Of a DNA stretch of 64,000 nt, positions 22,031 through 33,000 are shown piece after piece. Origin of the DNA: Alopecurus myosuroides. Lineage: Eukaryota > Streptophyta > Magnoliopsida > Poales > Poaceae. The notes under the pieces were generated by a model. That model saw only the letters and a list, made by a program, of their open reading frames with translations, was not told the DNA's origin and ran no database searches. How positions within the stretch are numbered: position 1 is the stretch's first letter; every line of letters begins with the position of its first letter. The DNA lies in NCBI GenBank assembly GCA_028641055.1, contig CM054061.1, positions 35,281,860 through 35,345,859 on the forward strand, given 5' to 3'. The position numbers and the translations under genes are program-made.

Positions 22031-22485
22031 TTTTCTCTATTTCTATTTGTTTTTTTTTGTAGAAGAGAAAAGGGAAGGAAAAGGAAGGGTTTTGGGATGC
22101 AAAATTTTATGGTGATAAATTTTTACGGGTTCTTTATTGCAAAAGCCCAGTTGCATGATGTTTTGTTTTCGAAAATTTTGAATATTTGTGGATGTTTGAA
22201 TTTTAATTGAATTTGAGTGAATTTTGCAACAATTGAAAATATTGAAAATTTAGCAAGTTAATTATTTGGAAATTCAAGTTTATTGGAAACAAATAAATGG
22301 TTTGATTTGTATGTTTTATTTGAAAAAGTTGTAACAGACCAAGTGTGAAACATAATGTTTTTAAATTTGATTTGAAATTCAACTCAACACATGAATGCAT
22401 TATGATGACATGATGCACTTGAAACAAAAACAAGAAACAAACATTCTAAGTTGAGAGTTTTTATTTTCATACTTGGGATGTTACA

Positions 22486-22490
22486 ACGCG
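22486..22490. repeat. Target site duplication of the Del-like insertion (right)
   Basis: ACGCG, identical to 9474-9478. It abuts the LTR terminus TTACA directly. Confidence 0.85.
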
Positions 22491-23579
22491 CCTCCGCAAA
22501 TCTCTTGCGGCCCAGTTTTTGTTGGTTGTCCGCACATTGTCGCCGGTGCCCGTATACTCGCAAAGGAGACGGCCACCATGGTTGGCTAACGGTTGGATCC
22601 GCCTATCCAACCAGTAAAGGACTGTGTCCATGCCGGTTAGAGGCGGATCAGAGGAGGTGAGTTTGGCGATGCGCCGCTTGATCCTTAGAAGATCAGGCGG
22701 TAGAATTTGGACGGCTTCAGTTCCCCAATTTTCTTGGGGAACAGCAGCAGTGTTCGAGAAAGGTGGAACCCCGATAGCCTTTTTTGGGAAAGGGACATCG
22801 GGATGATAAAAGAAGGAACCCGTCCAAAATTTGACGGATTCCGAGGTTTTTATCTTGGGGAACCAATCCTCCCTAAATCTCCGAAGAGTGAAGGAAATGG
22901 TTCCGCAAGTCGGGAGTGCGCCCTCCGAAGAGTTCCGCTTAACCCCGAAACAATATAGCCAGAAATCTAATCTAGGTTCTATGCCTAGATAACCCTCGAA
23001 CAGGGTCTGAAAGCCGGCCAGATACAGAATAGAGTTTGGTGGCAGGTTATGGGGTTGGATATTGTAGTGGGAGAGGACCTGGAGGAAGAAGGCAGAAGGT
23101 GGCAGTCCCATACCTCTCAGAAGGTGGGAGGAGAGAAGAACCCGTTCTCCGTCATTCGGCATGGGTTCGTTCTCGTCCTCCGGAAGCCGCCATTTCCCTT
23201 TCAGCACTAACCCCTCCTTCTCCATGTTTGGAAGGAGGGACGGCGGAATGCTGCAGGCAACCCAATTGCCGGCAGTCTCCATCTCCTCATCGGCTCCGGT
23301 GGCGGCGGACGCGGCAGCCTCCGCGGCTGCGAGCTCGTCGCCAACGAGCGTGATTTTCTCCTCCGCCATTTTGGGAGCAAACGGCGGAGTAAGCGCGGAG
23401 CTCGAGCCCGCAAGATCCACGGCGGCGGAAGGATTTCCTCCGTCCGCCGTGCCGCCCGCGGTCTTCATCGGCTCGTCGCCGGCGTGCACTCGGGAATCTA
23501 ACAGAGGGTCCATCGTGTTGATGATATCCTCAATATCTTGCGCGACGGTGCGGGCGGGCGAAGACGACGGAGAGGCCAT
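22486..23579 (-). pseudogene. Element 1 antisense gene (aORF), first exon, split by insertion
   Basis: This is the N-terminal part of the antisense protein, starting at Met 23579. The first ~140 residues are low-complexity (Ala/Ser/Glu). They are followed by the conserved 'putative gypsy type transposon' (Transposase_28-like) region: VLLSSHLLRGMGLPPSAFFLQVL, NIQPHNLPPNSILYLAGFQTL, GYLGIEPRLDFW. It aligns with VVFLAHFVRGFGLPASDFL, MHHLPPNAVVFLAYHAVV and AFLGIRPTWETW of element 2. The exon is open up to the insertion point and continues in frame at 9478 on the other side of the 13-kb insert. Despite its name, no transposase activity is known for this family. Confidence 0.8.
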
Positions 23580-23716
23580 TGGGTGGCGGCGTTAGCTCGC
23601 CTCCGGTGAGGTCTTGGACGCGGTGCGCGTTCAGAGATTTCTCTCTGATGGAAGCTTGGGCACTGTAATGGCGTTCGAAGTGGGAGCGGAAGGTTTTTCG
23701 AGAGGACGAGGAAGGC

Positions 23717-23724
23717 TATTTATA
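23717..23724 (-). promoter_or_regulatory. TATA box of the element 1 antisense gene
   Basis: TATAAATA on -, inside GGCTATAAATAGCC, about 140 bp upstream of the aORF Met at 23579. The element 2 antisense gene has an identical TATAAATA at a similar distance. Confidence 0.6.
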
Positions 23725-23729
23725 GCCGG

Positions 23730-24104
23730 AAATCTGTCACGATGCGTGCTAACGGCTCTTTTGACCGTTGGATGTCCAACGCGTGTCACTCGCCGGAAAA
23801 TTCGGGAAATGAATCAACAGGGTGATTATGGCTATCTCCTCGTTTCCCGCGAGAATCTGTCAGAGATATGTTTCTGGGTTTCCCGCTTGAAACCCAAACG
23901 TCCCTTACGTCAGCATGATTAAAGCGCTGACGTAGGAAGTTCCTTCTCCGCGAAGGATCGTGTGAGAAAAGCCGGATTTCCAGAATTCCGAGATTCACGT
24001 TACCATCTCTTTTGAAGAGGAATAAGAAGAATCAAGACTGCTGGCCAATATTTCTCGGACAATATCCATTTGGCGAAAGACGGCGAATCAGATTTTTAAT
24101 CCTT
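23730..24104. other. Element 1 spacer between antisense promoter and polypurine tract
   Basis: No coding potential is recognised. It is upstream sequence of the antisense promoter and untranslated DNA before the 3' LTR. Confidence 0.5.
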
Positions 24105-24116
24105 CTTGGGGGCTAC
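24105..24116 (+). other. Polypurine-like tract of element 1
   Basis: CTTGGGGGCTAC lies directly before the LTR start TGTCGG. This arrangement is usual in grass Tat-type elements. Confidence 0.6.
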
Positions 24117-24244
24117 TGTCGGATATATACTGAATAGGGGTATATCAGATGGTAGTCAAAGTGCCGGATTACCAGGGTGGCCCAAGTGGTAGTGGGCCAT
24201 GGTCCATTGGGCGGCCCAGTAAGCTGACGCGCACAAGCCGGATT
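24117..24244 (+). repeat. Element 1 3' LTR, first 128 bp only
   Basis: It begins TGTCGGATAT right after the polypurine tract and breaks at CACTACAAGAAA. The remainder of the LTR is not recognised in the window. Confidence 0.7.
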
Positions 24245-24478
24245 CACTACAAGAAATACGTTGATACATGACACTTTTTTAATGACCATGGATGAATTAG
24301 TCATAGATCCATGACCATTTTTAATCTGTTGGTCATGACATGTTTGGGAGGAACTAAACACATGACTTTTTTGCCAAAAAAGTCATGATTTTCTTTAACA
24401 AGATGGTCATAGCACATGATACCTGGTGTATGACCCTTTTTTTGCTTAACTAAGAGCAAATTAATTTGTCATGAGTTT

Positions 24479-24840
24479 GTTGGCAGTAATTTTTGCCTAT
24501 GTATCATATCCACGTGTCAATTTTTGCCTATGTGTCATGTCCACGTGTCAATTTTTGCATATGTGTTATGTCCACGTGTCAATTTTTAATCATCCACAGA
24601 AAACAAAGAAAATGTTGGCAGTAATTTTTGCCTATATATCATGTCCACTTGTCAATTTTTGCCTATGTGGCATGTCCACGTGTCAATTTTTGCATATGTG
24701 TCATGTCCACATGTCAATTTTTAATCATCCATAGAAAACAAAGAAAATGTTGGCAGTGATTGTTGCCTATGTATCATGTCCACGTGTCAATTTTCGCCTA
24801 TGTGTCACCTCCACGTGTCAATCCTCGTCATACACGGAAA
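24479..24840 (+). repeat. Subterminal ~135-bp repeats built of ~31-bp G-box units
   Basis: GTTGGCAGT starts recur at about 24479, 24614 and 24749 (135-bp period). Inside each, a ~31-bp unit with CCACGTGTCAA recurs at 24510, 24541, 24572, 24676, 24780 and 24811, plus variants at 24645 and 24707. CCACGTGTC contains a CACGTG G-box. Confidence 0.8.
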
Positions 24841-24854
24841 ATAAAGAAAATAGG

Positions 24855-25260
24855 CAAAATGGGGATTTGAACACACAACTCCCAGGAGTTCTACAACCCA
24901 CATAACAACTAAGACAACACTTCTTTTGTGATAAATACAAAGCACAACTCTATTTGACCATTAAGAAGCCATCCGAAACCGAGACAAGAAAAATGAAATA
25001 GAAAATAAGCAAAAGTGAGGATTTGAACCCGCACATACTAGGTCCCTCAATAACTAACGAAACCACCAAGGCAGCAATTATTTTGTGTAAAACAGGAAGC
25101 ACAAATCTATTTGACCACTAAGAGCCATCCGAAGTGAGACAAGAAAAATGAAACAGAAATTAAGGAGAGAACAGGATTCGAACCAAGGACCTCCTGCTAC
25201 AGCTCACATGCTCTAACCATCGGCCCATGAACAACTTCGTGTTTCAATTAGTCATTTAGC
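24855..25260 (-). repeat. Three ~155-bp repeats with tRNA-like cores
   Basis: On - each unit has a B-box-like element: TGTTCAAATCC (24863-24873), GGTTCAAATCC (25019-25029) and GGTTCGAATCC (25174-25184, a perfect B box). Spacing is 156 and 155 bp. Units share the flank AAGAAAAATGAAA/CAGAAA and CTATTTGACCA. The third unit also has a D-arm-like GGCCGATGGTTAGAGC (25208-25225). They are degenerate and probably not functional tRNA genes. Confidence 0.6.
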
Positions 25261-25597
25261 CAATTTCTATCAATAACCGTCCTAAAGAAAGCTGGACTGG
25301 GCCGGCCTGCTGCTTGGAGGGATGGGCCTCGCTGCTGGGTCGGCCTCGCTGTAGGCTTGGCTGGCCATTTTGGCAGGTTTTTTTTCTTTCTCTTTTCACA
25401 TTTTTTCTTTTTTGTCTTCTTTTATAACTTTTGCTTTTGAACTTCAATTTCAACCAAACCAGTTTATATATTTTTTTTAAATATGTATTCTGTTATTATA
25501 GACTATTAGGGACCATTTTTAGTCAAAATAAAATAAAAATACCCCTAAGCTTTATATATTACTTCATATAGGATTGTGAAGATTCATAATTAATTTC

Positions 25598-28414
25598 TTT
25601 GAAAACGGTCAAAACGGGGGACATGACCGTTCGTACCTAGGTGTTGAATCTTGATAAACTCTTGGTGTATCTATGTTGAAATAGGTACTTGGATACCCAA
25701 AAATGATTTTTGCAAAAAATAAAGAGCAAACCGCGAGGCACCTGCAGTTCAAATTTGGCCCGGTTTCACCTAAATCGGCTGAAATTTGTCTTTTTCGAAA
25801 GAGGTGTATTTTGAGCTATTGAGAGGTAGTAAGTTTGTTATTTGTAGATACAATATGGCATAATATATTTAGAATTTTACTTTGTACATTTTTGCAACAT
25901 ATTTTGTGTATGTGCTTCACAAAAAAAGTCACTTTTGACACTCCGGAAAGAGAAAATGGTATTTGTATTCAACGAAAAATAATACTTTCTTCGTGAACAT
26001 TGTTAGTTGTACCAATATGCATCTTTGCGTGGAATATGGTCATATTTAAATAAACTATGCCATGGATGTGGCCAAAACATCCGTCATTTTACCCGAAAGC
26101 CATGAATCTTCGTACGAGATAGCTCATTTCTGTGAACACATTTTCAACCAAATTGTTGTATTCCAAGTTTATTATTTTTGGTGGATACTAGGACATATAT
26201 AACAACACCATGCAAAGATCTTGCATCGTTTCGAGTTTTTTTGAAATTTCTGGAATTTTCAAAGTCGATTTCGCAAAACGGTCAAAACGGGGGACATGAC
26301 CGTTCGTACCGAGGTGTTGAATCTTGATGAATTCTTGGTGTATCTATGTTGAAATAGGTACTTGGATACCTAAAAATGTTTTTCGCAAAAAATAAAGAGC
26401 AAACCGTGAGGCACCTGTAGTTCAAATTTGGCCCGGTTTCAACTGAATCGGCTGAAACTTGTCTTTTTCGAAAGAGGTGTATTTTGAGCTATTCAGAGGT
26501 AGTAAGTTTGTTATTTGTGGATAAAATATCACATAATATATTTAGAATTTTACTTTGTACATTTTTGCAACATATTTTGTGTATGTGCTTCACAAAAAAA
26601 GTCACTTTTGACACTCCGAAAAGATAAAATGGTATTTGTATTCAACGAAAAATAATACTTTCTTCGTGAACATTGTTAGTTGTACCAATATGAATCTTTG
26701 TGTGGAATATGGTCACATTTAAACAAACTATGCCATGGATGTGGCCAAAACATCCGTCATTTGGCCCGAAAGCCATGAATCTTCGTATGAGATTGCTCAT
26801 TTCTGTGAACACATTTTAAACTAAATTATCGTATTACAAGTTTATTATTTTTGGTGGATACTAGGAAATATATACCAGCACCACGCGAAGATCTTGCATC
26901 GTTTCGAGTTTTTTCTGAATTTTCTGTAATTTTCAAAGCCGGTTTCGGAAAACGGTCGAAAAGGGGGACATGACCGTTAGTACCTAGGTGTTGAATCTTG
27001 GTGAACTCTTGGTGTATCTATGTTGAAATAGGTAGTTGGCTTCCTGAAAATGATTTTTGCAAAAAATAAAGAGCAAACCGCGAGGCACCTGTAGTTCAAA
27101 TTTGGCCCGGTTTCATCTGAATCGGCTGAAATTTGTCTTTTTCGAAAGAGGTGTATTTTGAGCTATTCAGAGGTAGTAAGTTTGTTATTTGTAGATAAAA
27201 TATGACATAATATATTTAGAATTTTACTTTGTACATTTTTGCAACATAGTTTGTGTATGTGCTTCACAAAAAAGTCACTTTTGACACTCCGGAAAGGGAA
27301 AATGGTTTGTATTCAACGAAAAATAATACTTTCTTCGTGAACATTGTTAGTTGTACCAATATGCATCTTTGTGTGGAATACGGTCACATTTAAACAAACT
27401 ATGCCATGGATGTGGCCAAAACATCCGTCATTTGGCCCGAAAGCCATGAATCTTCGTACGAGATAGCTCATTTTTGTGAACACATTTTCAACCAAATTGT
27501 CGTATTCCAAGTTTATTATTTTTGGTGGATACTAGGACATATATAACAACACCACGCGAAGATCTTGCATCGTTTCGAGTTTTTTTGAATTTTCTGTAAT
27601 TTTCAAAGCCGGTTTCGGAAAACGGTCAAAAAAGGGGACATGACCGTTAGTACCTAGGTGTTGAATCTTGATGAAATCTTTGTGTATCTATGTTGAAATA
27701 GGTACTTGGCTACCTAAAAATGATTTTCGCAAAAAATAAAGAGCAAACCGCGAGGCACTTGTAGTTCAAATTTGGCACGGTTTCAACTAAATCGGCTGAA
27801 ATTTGTCTTTTTCGAAAGAGGTGCATTTTGATCTATTCAGAGGTATTAAGTTTTTTATTTGTAGATAAAATATGACATAATATATTTATAATTTTACTTT
27901 GTACATTTTTGCAACATTTTTTGTGTATGTGCTTCACAAAAAAAGTCACTTTTGACACTCCGGAAAGGGAAAATGGTATCTGTATTCAACGAAAAATAAT
28001 ACTTTCTTCGTGAACATTGTTAGTTGTACCAATATTCATCTTTGTGTGGAATATGGTCACATTTAAACAAACTATGCCATGGATGTGGCCAAAACATCCG
28101 TCATTTGGCCCGAAAGCCATGAATCTTCGTACGAGATAGCTCATTTCTGTGAACACATTTTCAACCAAATTGTCGTATTCCAAGATTATTATTTTGTTGG
28201 ATACTAGGACATATATCCAACACCACGCGAAGATCTTGCATCGTTTCGAGTTTTTTTGAATTTTCCTGTAATTTTCAAAGCCGGTTTCGGAAAATGGTCA
28301 AAAAGGGGGACATGACCGTTAGTACCTAGGTGTTGAATCTTGATGAAATCTTGGTGTATCTATGTTGAAATAGGTACTTGGATACCTAAAAATGATTTTT
28401 GCAAAAAATAAAGA
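25598..28414 (+). repeat. Satellite array, left block (about 4.2 monomers of ~672 bp)
   Basis: The marker GGGGACATGACCGTT recurs near 25617, 26290, 26966, 27636 and 28307. The first recognisable array sequence is GAAAACGGTCAAAACGGGGG at ~25599, and upstream DNA no longer aligns. Monomers are AT-rich and belong to at least four variants, in the order D-C-B-A as I label them. The block is cut at 28414 by element 2. Confidence 0.92.
28410..28414. repeat. Target site duplication of element 2 (left)
   Basis: AAAGA, equal to 43780-43784. Satellite monomers have AATAAAGA at this place, so the insertion point within the monomer is clear. Confidence 0.9.
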
Positions 28415-29316
28415 TGTCGTGGTGGTGTCACGGCAGATGCCATGGGATGGCTAAAGATGTGGGGACGATGGACGCTGGAGGTGTCCGGGGAGGGATCACG
28501 CGACGAGTAGCCGCGTGAGGCAAGATCCAAACAACACAAACAACACGATGTACCCAGGTTCAGGGCCCTCGTGAGGAGGTAAAACCCCTACTCCTGCCTT
28601 TCTCTATGTATTACGATGTCTCTCCGAGTAGCCACAGTACAAATGGTATCTCTACCGAGTAGCCTCTCTCTCCTCTCCGAGTAGAGCTAGGTCAAGAACT
28701 TAGGGTTTCTAGGGTTCCCAGGGAGCAACTGTTTGCGTATGCCTCGCGCAGGAGGCGGCGGGGCACCTTATATACACGGTGCCCAGCCGGATACGTCCAA
28801 ATCTAGATAAGTGTCGACATAGTGTGCACATCGTCCTTTCTCCGAGTACCCGCTGACAGCTTTGGTTCCTAACCTTGGCTGCTTCTGTAAAGTCGTTGGG
28901 CAAAACTAGGGGACAGACTGGTATCACTGTACCTAGGCACAGAGTAGGCCCCCCTAATCCTGCCACGGCCTGCTTCCATGCTGTCACTGTCAGGCAGGCC
29001 GGCCCCGGGTGAACAGTAGTTCGAATGCTGCCAAGTACGGACCCAGGATACGCGGGATCCTGTGTCAGAACGGCTCCTTTGACTTTCTGGCCCGAGTAGG
29101 TTCCCGCCAATTGTTCCCGCCAATTGTACTCGGGCCAACCCTTCTACTCGAAAGGACAGAACTTGATTGATATCTCCTTCTGGTCATCTTGAGGTGAGAC
29201 CGAGTAGCAGTCGACCGGGTAGCGAGTACCAGGTAGTCGGCTACTCGACCAAACCTCTCTTCTGTAAGCTGCCTTTACCACCTGTCTTTACCCTACTCGG
29301 GGGTAACCCCCCGACA
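28415..29316 (-). repeat. 3' LTR of element 2
   Basis: This 902-bp direct repeat of 42878-43779 has TG...CA ends. It is dense in CGAGTA/TACTCG hexamers (about a dozen, against less than one expected by chance). Confidence 0.95.
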
Positions 29317-29332
29317 GCAGTCCCCGAAGCTG
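29317..29332 (-). other. Polypurine-like tract of element 2
   Basis: On the sense strand CTTCGGGGACTGC lies directly before the 3' LTR (TGTCGG). The same TCGGGGACTGC core recurs in the 21-bp repeats inside pol. Confidence 0.6.
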
Positions 29333-29834
29333 GTTGAGTCTTGCGAACTTGTTCACTAGGCTCTGCCAGCTTAAAACCAGCCTTTGCATCTCAGCCCTTG
29401 AACCTCAAGATGCCGAGTAGGTCCTCCGAGTAGCTATCTGGAAAGTACCTTGAGTTTCTTCTCTTCCGAGTAGCGCTTGCTTTCTACTCTGTAACCGAGT
29501 AAAAAGACTTAGAGAAATTTCTCAGATTGAGCCTCTGCAGCACAGAGCACAATCCAGCCCTTCGCGCAGCAACTGCACACGTGTCAAGCATCCACGACCT
29601 TGTCGTTTCGTTGCCCAGGACACGACCTGCCACGCGTCCAGTTTTCACGCAGTGGGCCCACCGGCCGTCATGTCCCATCAAGTGCAGTTATAGGCCACGA
29701 TTCGGTGGTGGGATCAACTGTGGCCATTACGCGCGCAACCGGCGCTTGTGTGCGTTTCTAGCCGGCCACAGGATCCACCACACGCCACAATCGATCCCAC
29801 TCCCAAGACGGTAACGGTAAACTCGCGGAGGAGA
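29333..29834 (+). other. Upstream region of the element 2 antisense gene
   Basis: No coding potential is recognised. It has several CCGAGTAG motifs and moderately GC-rich DNA leading to the TATA box at 29835. Confidence 0.45.
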
Positions 29835-29842
29835 TATAAATA
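29835..29842 (+). promoter_or_regulatory. TATA box of the element 2 antisense gene
   Basis: TATAAATA in GGAGATATAAATACCCC, 167-174 bp upstream of the ATG at 30009, followed by a C/T-rich stretch of the kind common at plant transcription starts. Confidence 0.65.
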
Positions 29843-30008
29843 CCCCCGCCGGTAACTTCCTTTTCCCCTTCCCTCGCACCATTCCTTCTTCGTCTCCTGC
29901 TCTTCTCCGCCACCGTGCTTTCCGTCGCCGCGCAAGCTCTCGCGCCGCCGCGGACTCAATCCACCAACCAACTCCCCTCGAAATCTTCCACTCCTTCCAC
30001 CCGCATCC

Positions 30009-33000
30009 ATGGCCAAATCTGGCTGGGCCGGCTCCTCAGTCACAGCGGAAGATTGCGCCTGGCTCGTCAATACCAGGCGAGTCCCTCCCGGCGTGGAGTG
30101 CCGGGCGCCGGACGGTGAAATCGTGCCGTCCCCGCGGGAGGGAGAGCGCGTCGTCTTCCTGGCGCATTTCGTGCGCGGGTTCGGATTGCCCGCCTCCGAC
30201 TTCTTGCGGAAATTCCTCAACCACTTCGGCATCCAGATGCACCATCTGCCGCCCAACGCCGTCGTTTTCCTCGCCTACCACGCCGTGGTCTGCGAGGCCT
30301 TCCTCGGCATCCGGCCCACGTGGGAGACGTGGATCAGGTACTTCCACCTGCGCCAGCAATCTACCGGGAAGAAGGACTCCGCGGGCGTCGCCCGCGCCAC
30401 CGACACCGGCTGCGCCATGATGGTGCAGCGGTCCGGGACGAACCACCCCCGCATCAAGGGGCTGGACTCCGTCAAGCTATGGCAGAAGACGTTCCTCTAC
30501 GTCAGGAACGTTGCCGCCGCGGAAGGAGCCCCGGTGAACGATAGAATCAACTTGCCCGTTTGGTGCAATCGCGCTCCAATCGGGATGTACTGGAGGGACA
30601 AGCCCGTCAACGACGATGACGCCATTGAGATGGAGAATAGACTCGGCTGGCTGAAGGCGGAGGGCCTCAAGAACGACGACCCGGTGGCCTGCTGGATCCA
30701 GCGCCGAGTACTTCACTTGCAGGAGCGGTGCCATCTCATGTGTTACATGGGAGGGCCCCGCGACTGCACCAGGACAACCACCATCGAGATTGACAACATC
30801 GATGTCCCCTGGCACGCAAGGAACATCTTGACGACAAGCCTTGGCGACCACTGGCAATACGGGTTCGTCCCGTATAGCCGTACCAAGCCAATTGAGCGGG
30901 TACGCCTTTCTTACTTTGTTCTCTACATACACTTTCCGAGTAGATAACTTCTCATTCTTGCATCAACTAGCAATTGCCTTGCGTTCCGAGTAGGACATCT
31001 AGCCGAATCGCCTTAGGCTTAGTATGCTTTTTGTTTGCACGCCTTGCCGGATAGCCTACTCGAGAACGATTTTTAGGCTTGATGTGCTTTATACCTGCAC
31101 GCCCTTCCGAGTAATACCTTTCGGCAAACATGCTTAGGCTTAGTATGCTTCGTACCCGCATGCCTATCCGAGTAGAATTCCTTCCTGGTACTCGGCTAGT
31201 CTGTGATCCTTTTCTGTTTTTCAGGTTCTCACTCGCCAGATAATCGAGAGCTGCGAGGTCTTTGAGGGCAACTGGTCTCCTGATCGTGAGGAGGATGACG
31301 TGCCCTCTTTTGATGCCGCGGAGCAGCCCAACCTTTCTCGCTCCCCCATTGCTGACAAGCGCGATGCTCTCCGCACTTGGTCTGATGAAGACTTTGACGG
31401 TAAGTATGCTTCCATTCTGTTTGCTTCCGAGAAGCACCAATCCCTCGTGTGCTATTTCTGATTCTTTCCTCTTTTCTCTTGGATTCTCAGATGAAGTTGC
31501 CGCGGACAAGGACGACGAGGACGAAGACGAGAACGAGGGCGATGCGCCCCTAGTCGTCAAGCCTCTGTACGTCGCCGCTCCTGAGACCCGCAAACGGGCT
31601 GGTAGCGGAGCACCAGCGCCTCCTGCCAAGAAGAGGAAGCCCGCCGAGAAGAAAGTGGTCGCGAAGAGGTCCAGACGAGAGCTCAAGTGCACCACCGCGT
31701 AAGCCCTCTTCTCGGTCGCCTCCCTTCTCGCGCTGTGCTATTTTCCCCAATCTTCTTCTAATTTGCGATTTCTCTTTCTCTGCAGACCTCCTATGGATGC
31801 GAACGCAGCTCTCGCGTCCGACCAAGCCAAGGATTCATCAGTACCTCTGATCAATCTGGATGATGATGAGGACCACACTGTCGATGTCGCTGCTGCCAAC
31901 GCACAGACTGTCGATGCACAGGGAGCGGCGTCAGAGCCAGCGGCGCAGGACACTGCCGTCCACCATGAGAGACCCCCTTCTCCTCCGGCCAGCAATGCCG
32001 AGGAGAACCAAGACCAAGTGATGCAAGACAACACCGCCGCCGAGCGGCCTGAAGCAGAGCAAGAGCAGCCCGCCACGGGGGCTGCTGCACAAGATAGCCT
32101 CGCTGCCGAGCAGCGAGTAGAAGACACCATCGCCACGGATGCCACTGCTTATCCATTGAGCAGCGTGCAACCGGGTGTGACACCGAGTAGCGCCCAGCCA
32201 GGAGCTGCACAAGGCGACGGATCTGCGGCGCCACCAACTGCACAAGGCCCTACACCACCAACTGCGCAAGGCCCTACACCGCCAACTGCGCAAGGCCCTA
32301 CACCTCCAACTGCGCAAGGCCCTACACCGCCAACTGCGCAAGGCCCTACACCGCCAACCTCCTCCTCGCCGCCGAAAACCAAGGATACATCCAGCCCTCC
32401 TGCCGGGCGAGTAACCAGGCAACGAGCCCTGGATGCTCTGAGGGGTGAGGTTGACAGAAGGGCAGCCGAGAAGGAAGCTGCTGAGAAAACCAAGGCCGAG
32501 AAGGAAACTGCTGATAAGGAAGCTGCTGAGAAGGCCAAGGCTGAGCAGAAGAAAGCCAGTGCTGAGCAGAAGAAGGCCGAGAAGCAAGCTGCCGAGAAGG
32601 CAGTCGCCGAGAAGGCGAAGGCCAAGACTGACGGGAAGAAGACTGAGGATCCCGAGAAGCAGAAAGTTGAGAAGGAGCAAACGAAGAAGAGGGCCAGAGA
32701 CCAGAGTACATCCTCAGGCGGAGCGCTCGTGATCCACGAGTCCGGCCCGATTCCTGCTGCGCTCTCCGCAGACGCTCGCGCTGCTGGCCAGCCCTGCTAC
32801 CCGGAGTACATGATTGAGGTTAGCCAACAGCACTCAATCGGCTTCCCTCCCAAGGACAAAGCTTTAGCTATCCAGAGGGGAAGGAAAGTTGTAGCCATGA
32901 ACTCCCCTCCTCCAGATCCAAGCCAACCCCAGTCTGTCAACATCGCTTCTCGTGGAGTCCAAGACAAACCAATAACTTCCAAGGGTCTTGAACAGGTATT

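Larger units (their letters stand above)
9479..22485 (-). mobile_element. Del/Tekay-like chromovirus (Ty3/gypsy), nested in element 1
   Basis: This is a complete 13-kb LTR retrotransposon on the - strand. It has ~4-kb LTRs (TGTAACATCCC...GGTGCGACA in sense), a PBS matching the initiator tRNA-Met 3' end, gag with a CCHC knuckle, protease, RT, RNase H, integrase and a C-terminal chromodomain. Long LTRs, a tRNA-Met PBS and a chromodomain are typical of the Del/Tekay clade. Its coding region has two nonsense codons and two frameshifts. The LTRs differ by scattered substitutions and a 98-bp deletion, so it is a dead insertion of intermediate age. Confidence 0.9.
18487..22485 (-). repeat. 5' LTR of the Del-like element
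   Basis: This 3,999-bp LTR has TG...CA ends. It contains 98 bp (21009-21106) missing from the 3' LTR. By eye the two LTRs differ by a few percent, so this element is clearly older than element 2. Confidence 0.9.
1..24244 (+). mobile_element. Element 1: Tat-lineage Ty3/gypsy retrotransposon, 5' end outside window, 3' LTR truncated, carrying a nested insertion
   Basis: Domain order on + is gag, protease, RT, RNase H, integrase, then a convergent antisense gene, then a polypurine-like tract and the start of an LTR. This order, the extra RVT_3-type RNase H (FDGS / AEYEA / YGDSDL) and the antisense 'putative gypsy type transposon' gene are hallmarks of grass Tat-lineage elements such as RIRE2 or Grande. 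The 5' LTR and primer binding site lie left of the window. The element is interrupted by a 13-kb Del-like insertion (9479-22485) and, inside its 3' LTR, by a CACTA-type end at 24245. Several stops and frameshifts show that it is inactive. Confidence 0.85.
24245..25597 (+). mobile_element. CACTA-type transposon terminus and subterminal region
   Basis: It starts CACTACAAGAAATACG, the canonical CACTA-superfamily terminal inverted repeat of grasses, and is preceded by ATT as candidate 3-bp TSD. Within 200 bp there are many TGACCAT/ATGGTCA motifs in both orientations. Subterminal repeats of this sort bind the transposase partner (TNPA in En/Spm). No transposase is seen. I did not find the opposite terminus TTTCTTGTAGTG in the window, so the element is either truncated or extends past the right edge with the satellite inside it. 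Confidence 0.7.

Noticed and set aside
24479..24840. CRISPR-like or promoter array of a host gene
   Set aside because: The repeats are contiguous and sit directly inside a CACTA terminus, so subterminal transposon repeats explain them.
25170..25232. A functional tRNA gene
   Set aside because: A good B box and D-arm-like sequence are present, but I cannot pair an acceptor stem or a normal anticodon arm, and the sister units are degenerate.
26268..26285. CENP-B box-like motif in the satellite (TTCGG/CAAAACGG)
   Set aside because: The spacing does not fit the NTTCGNNNNANNCGGGN consensus: it is about two bases too short and the final G run is missing.
30036..30446. Antisense open frames on - over exon 1 of the element 2 aORF
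   Set aside because: GC-rich shadow frames. The + frame has the conserved family motifs and splice continuity.
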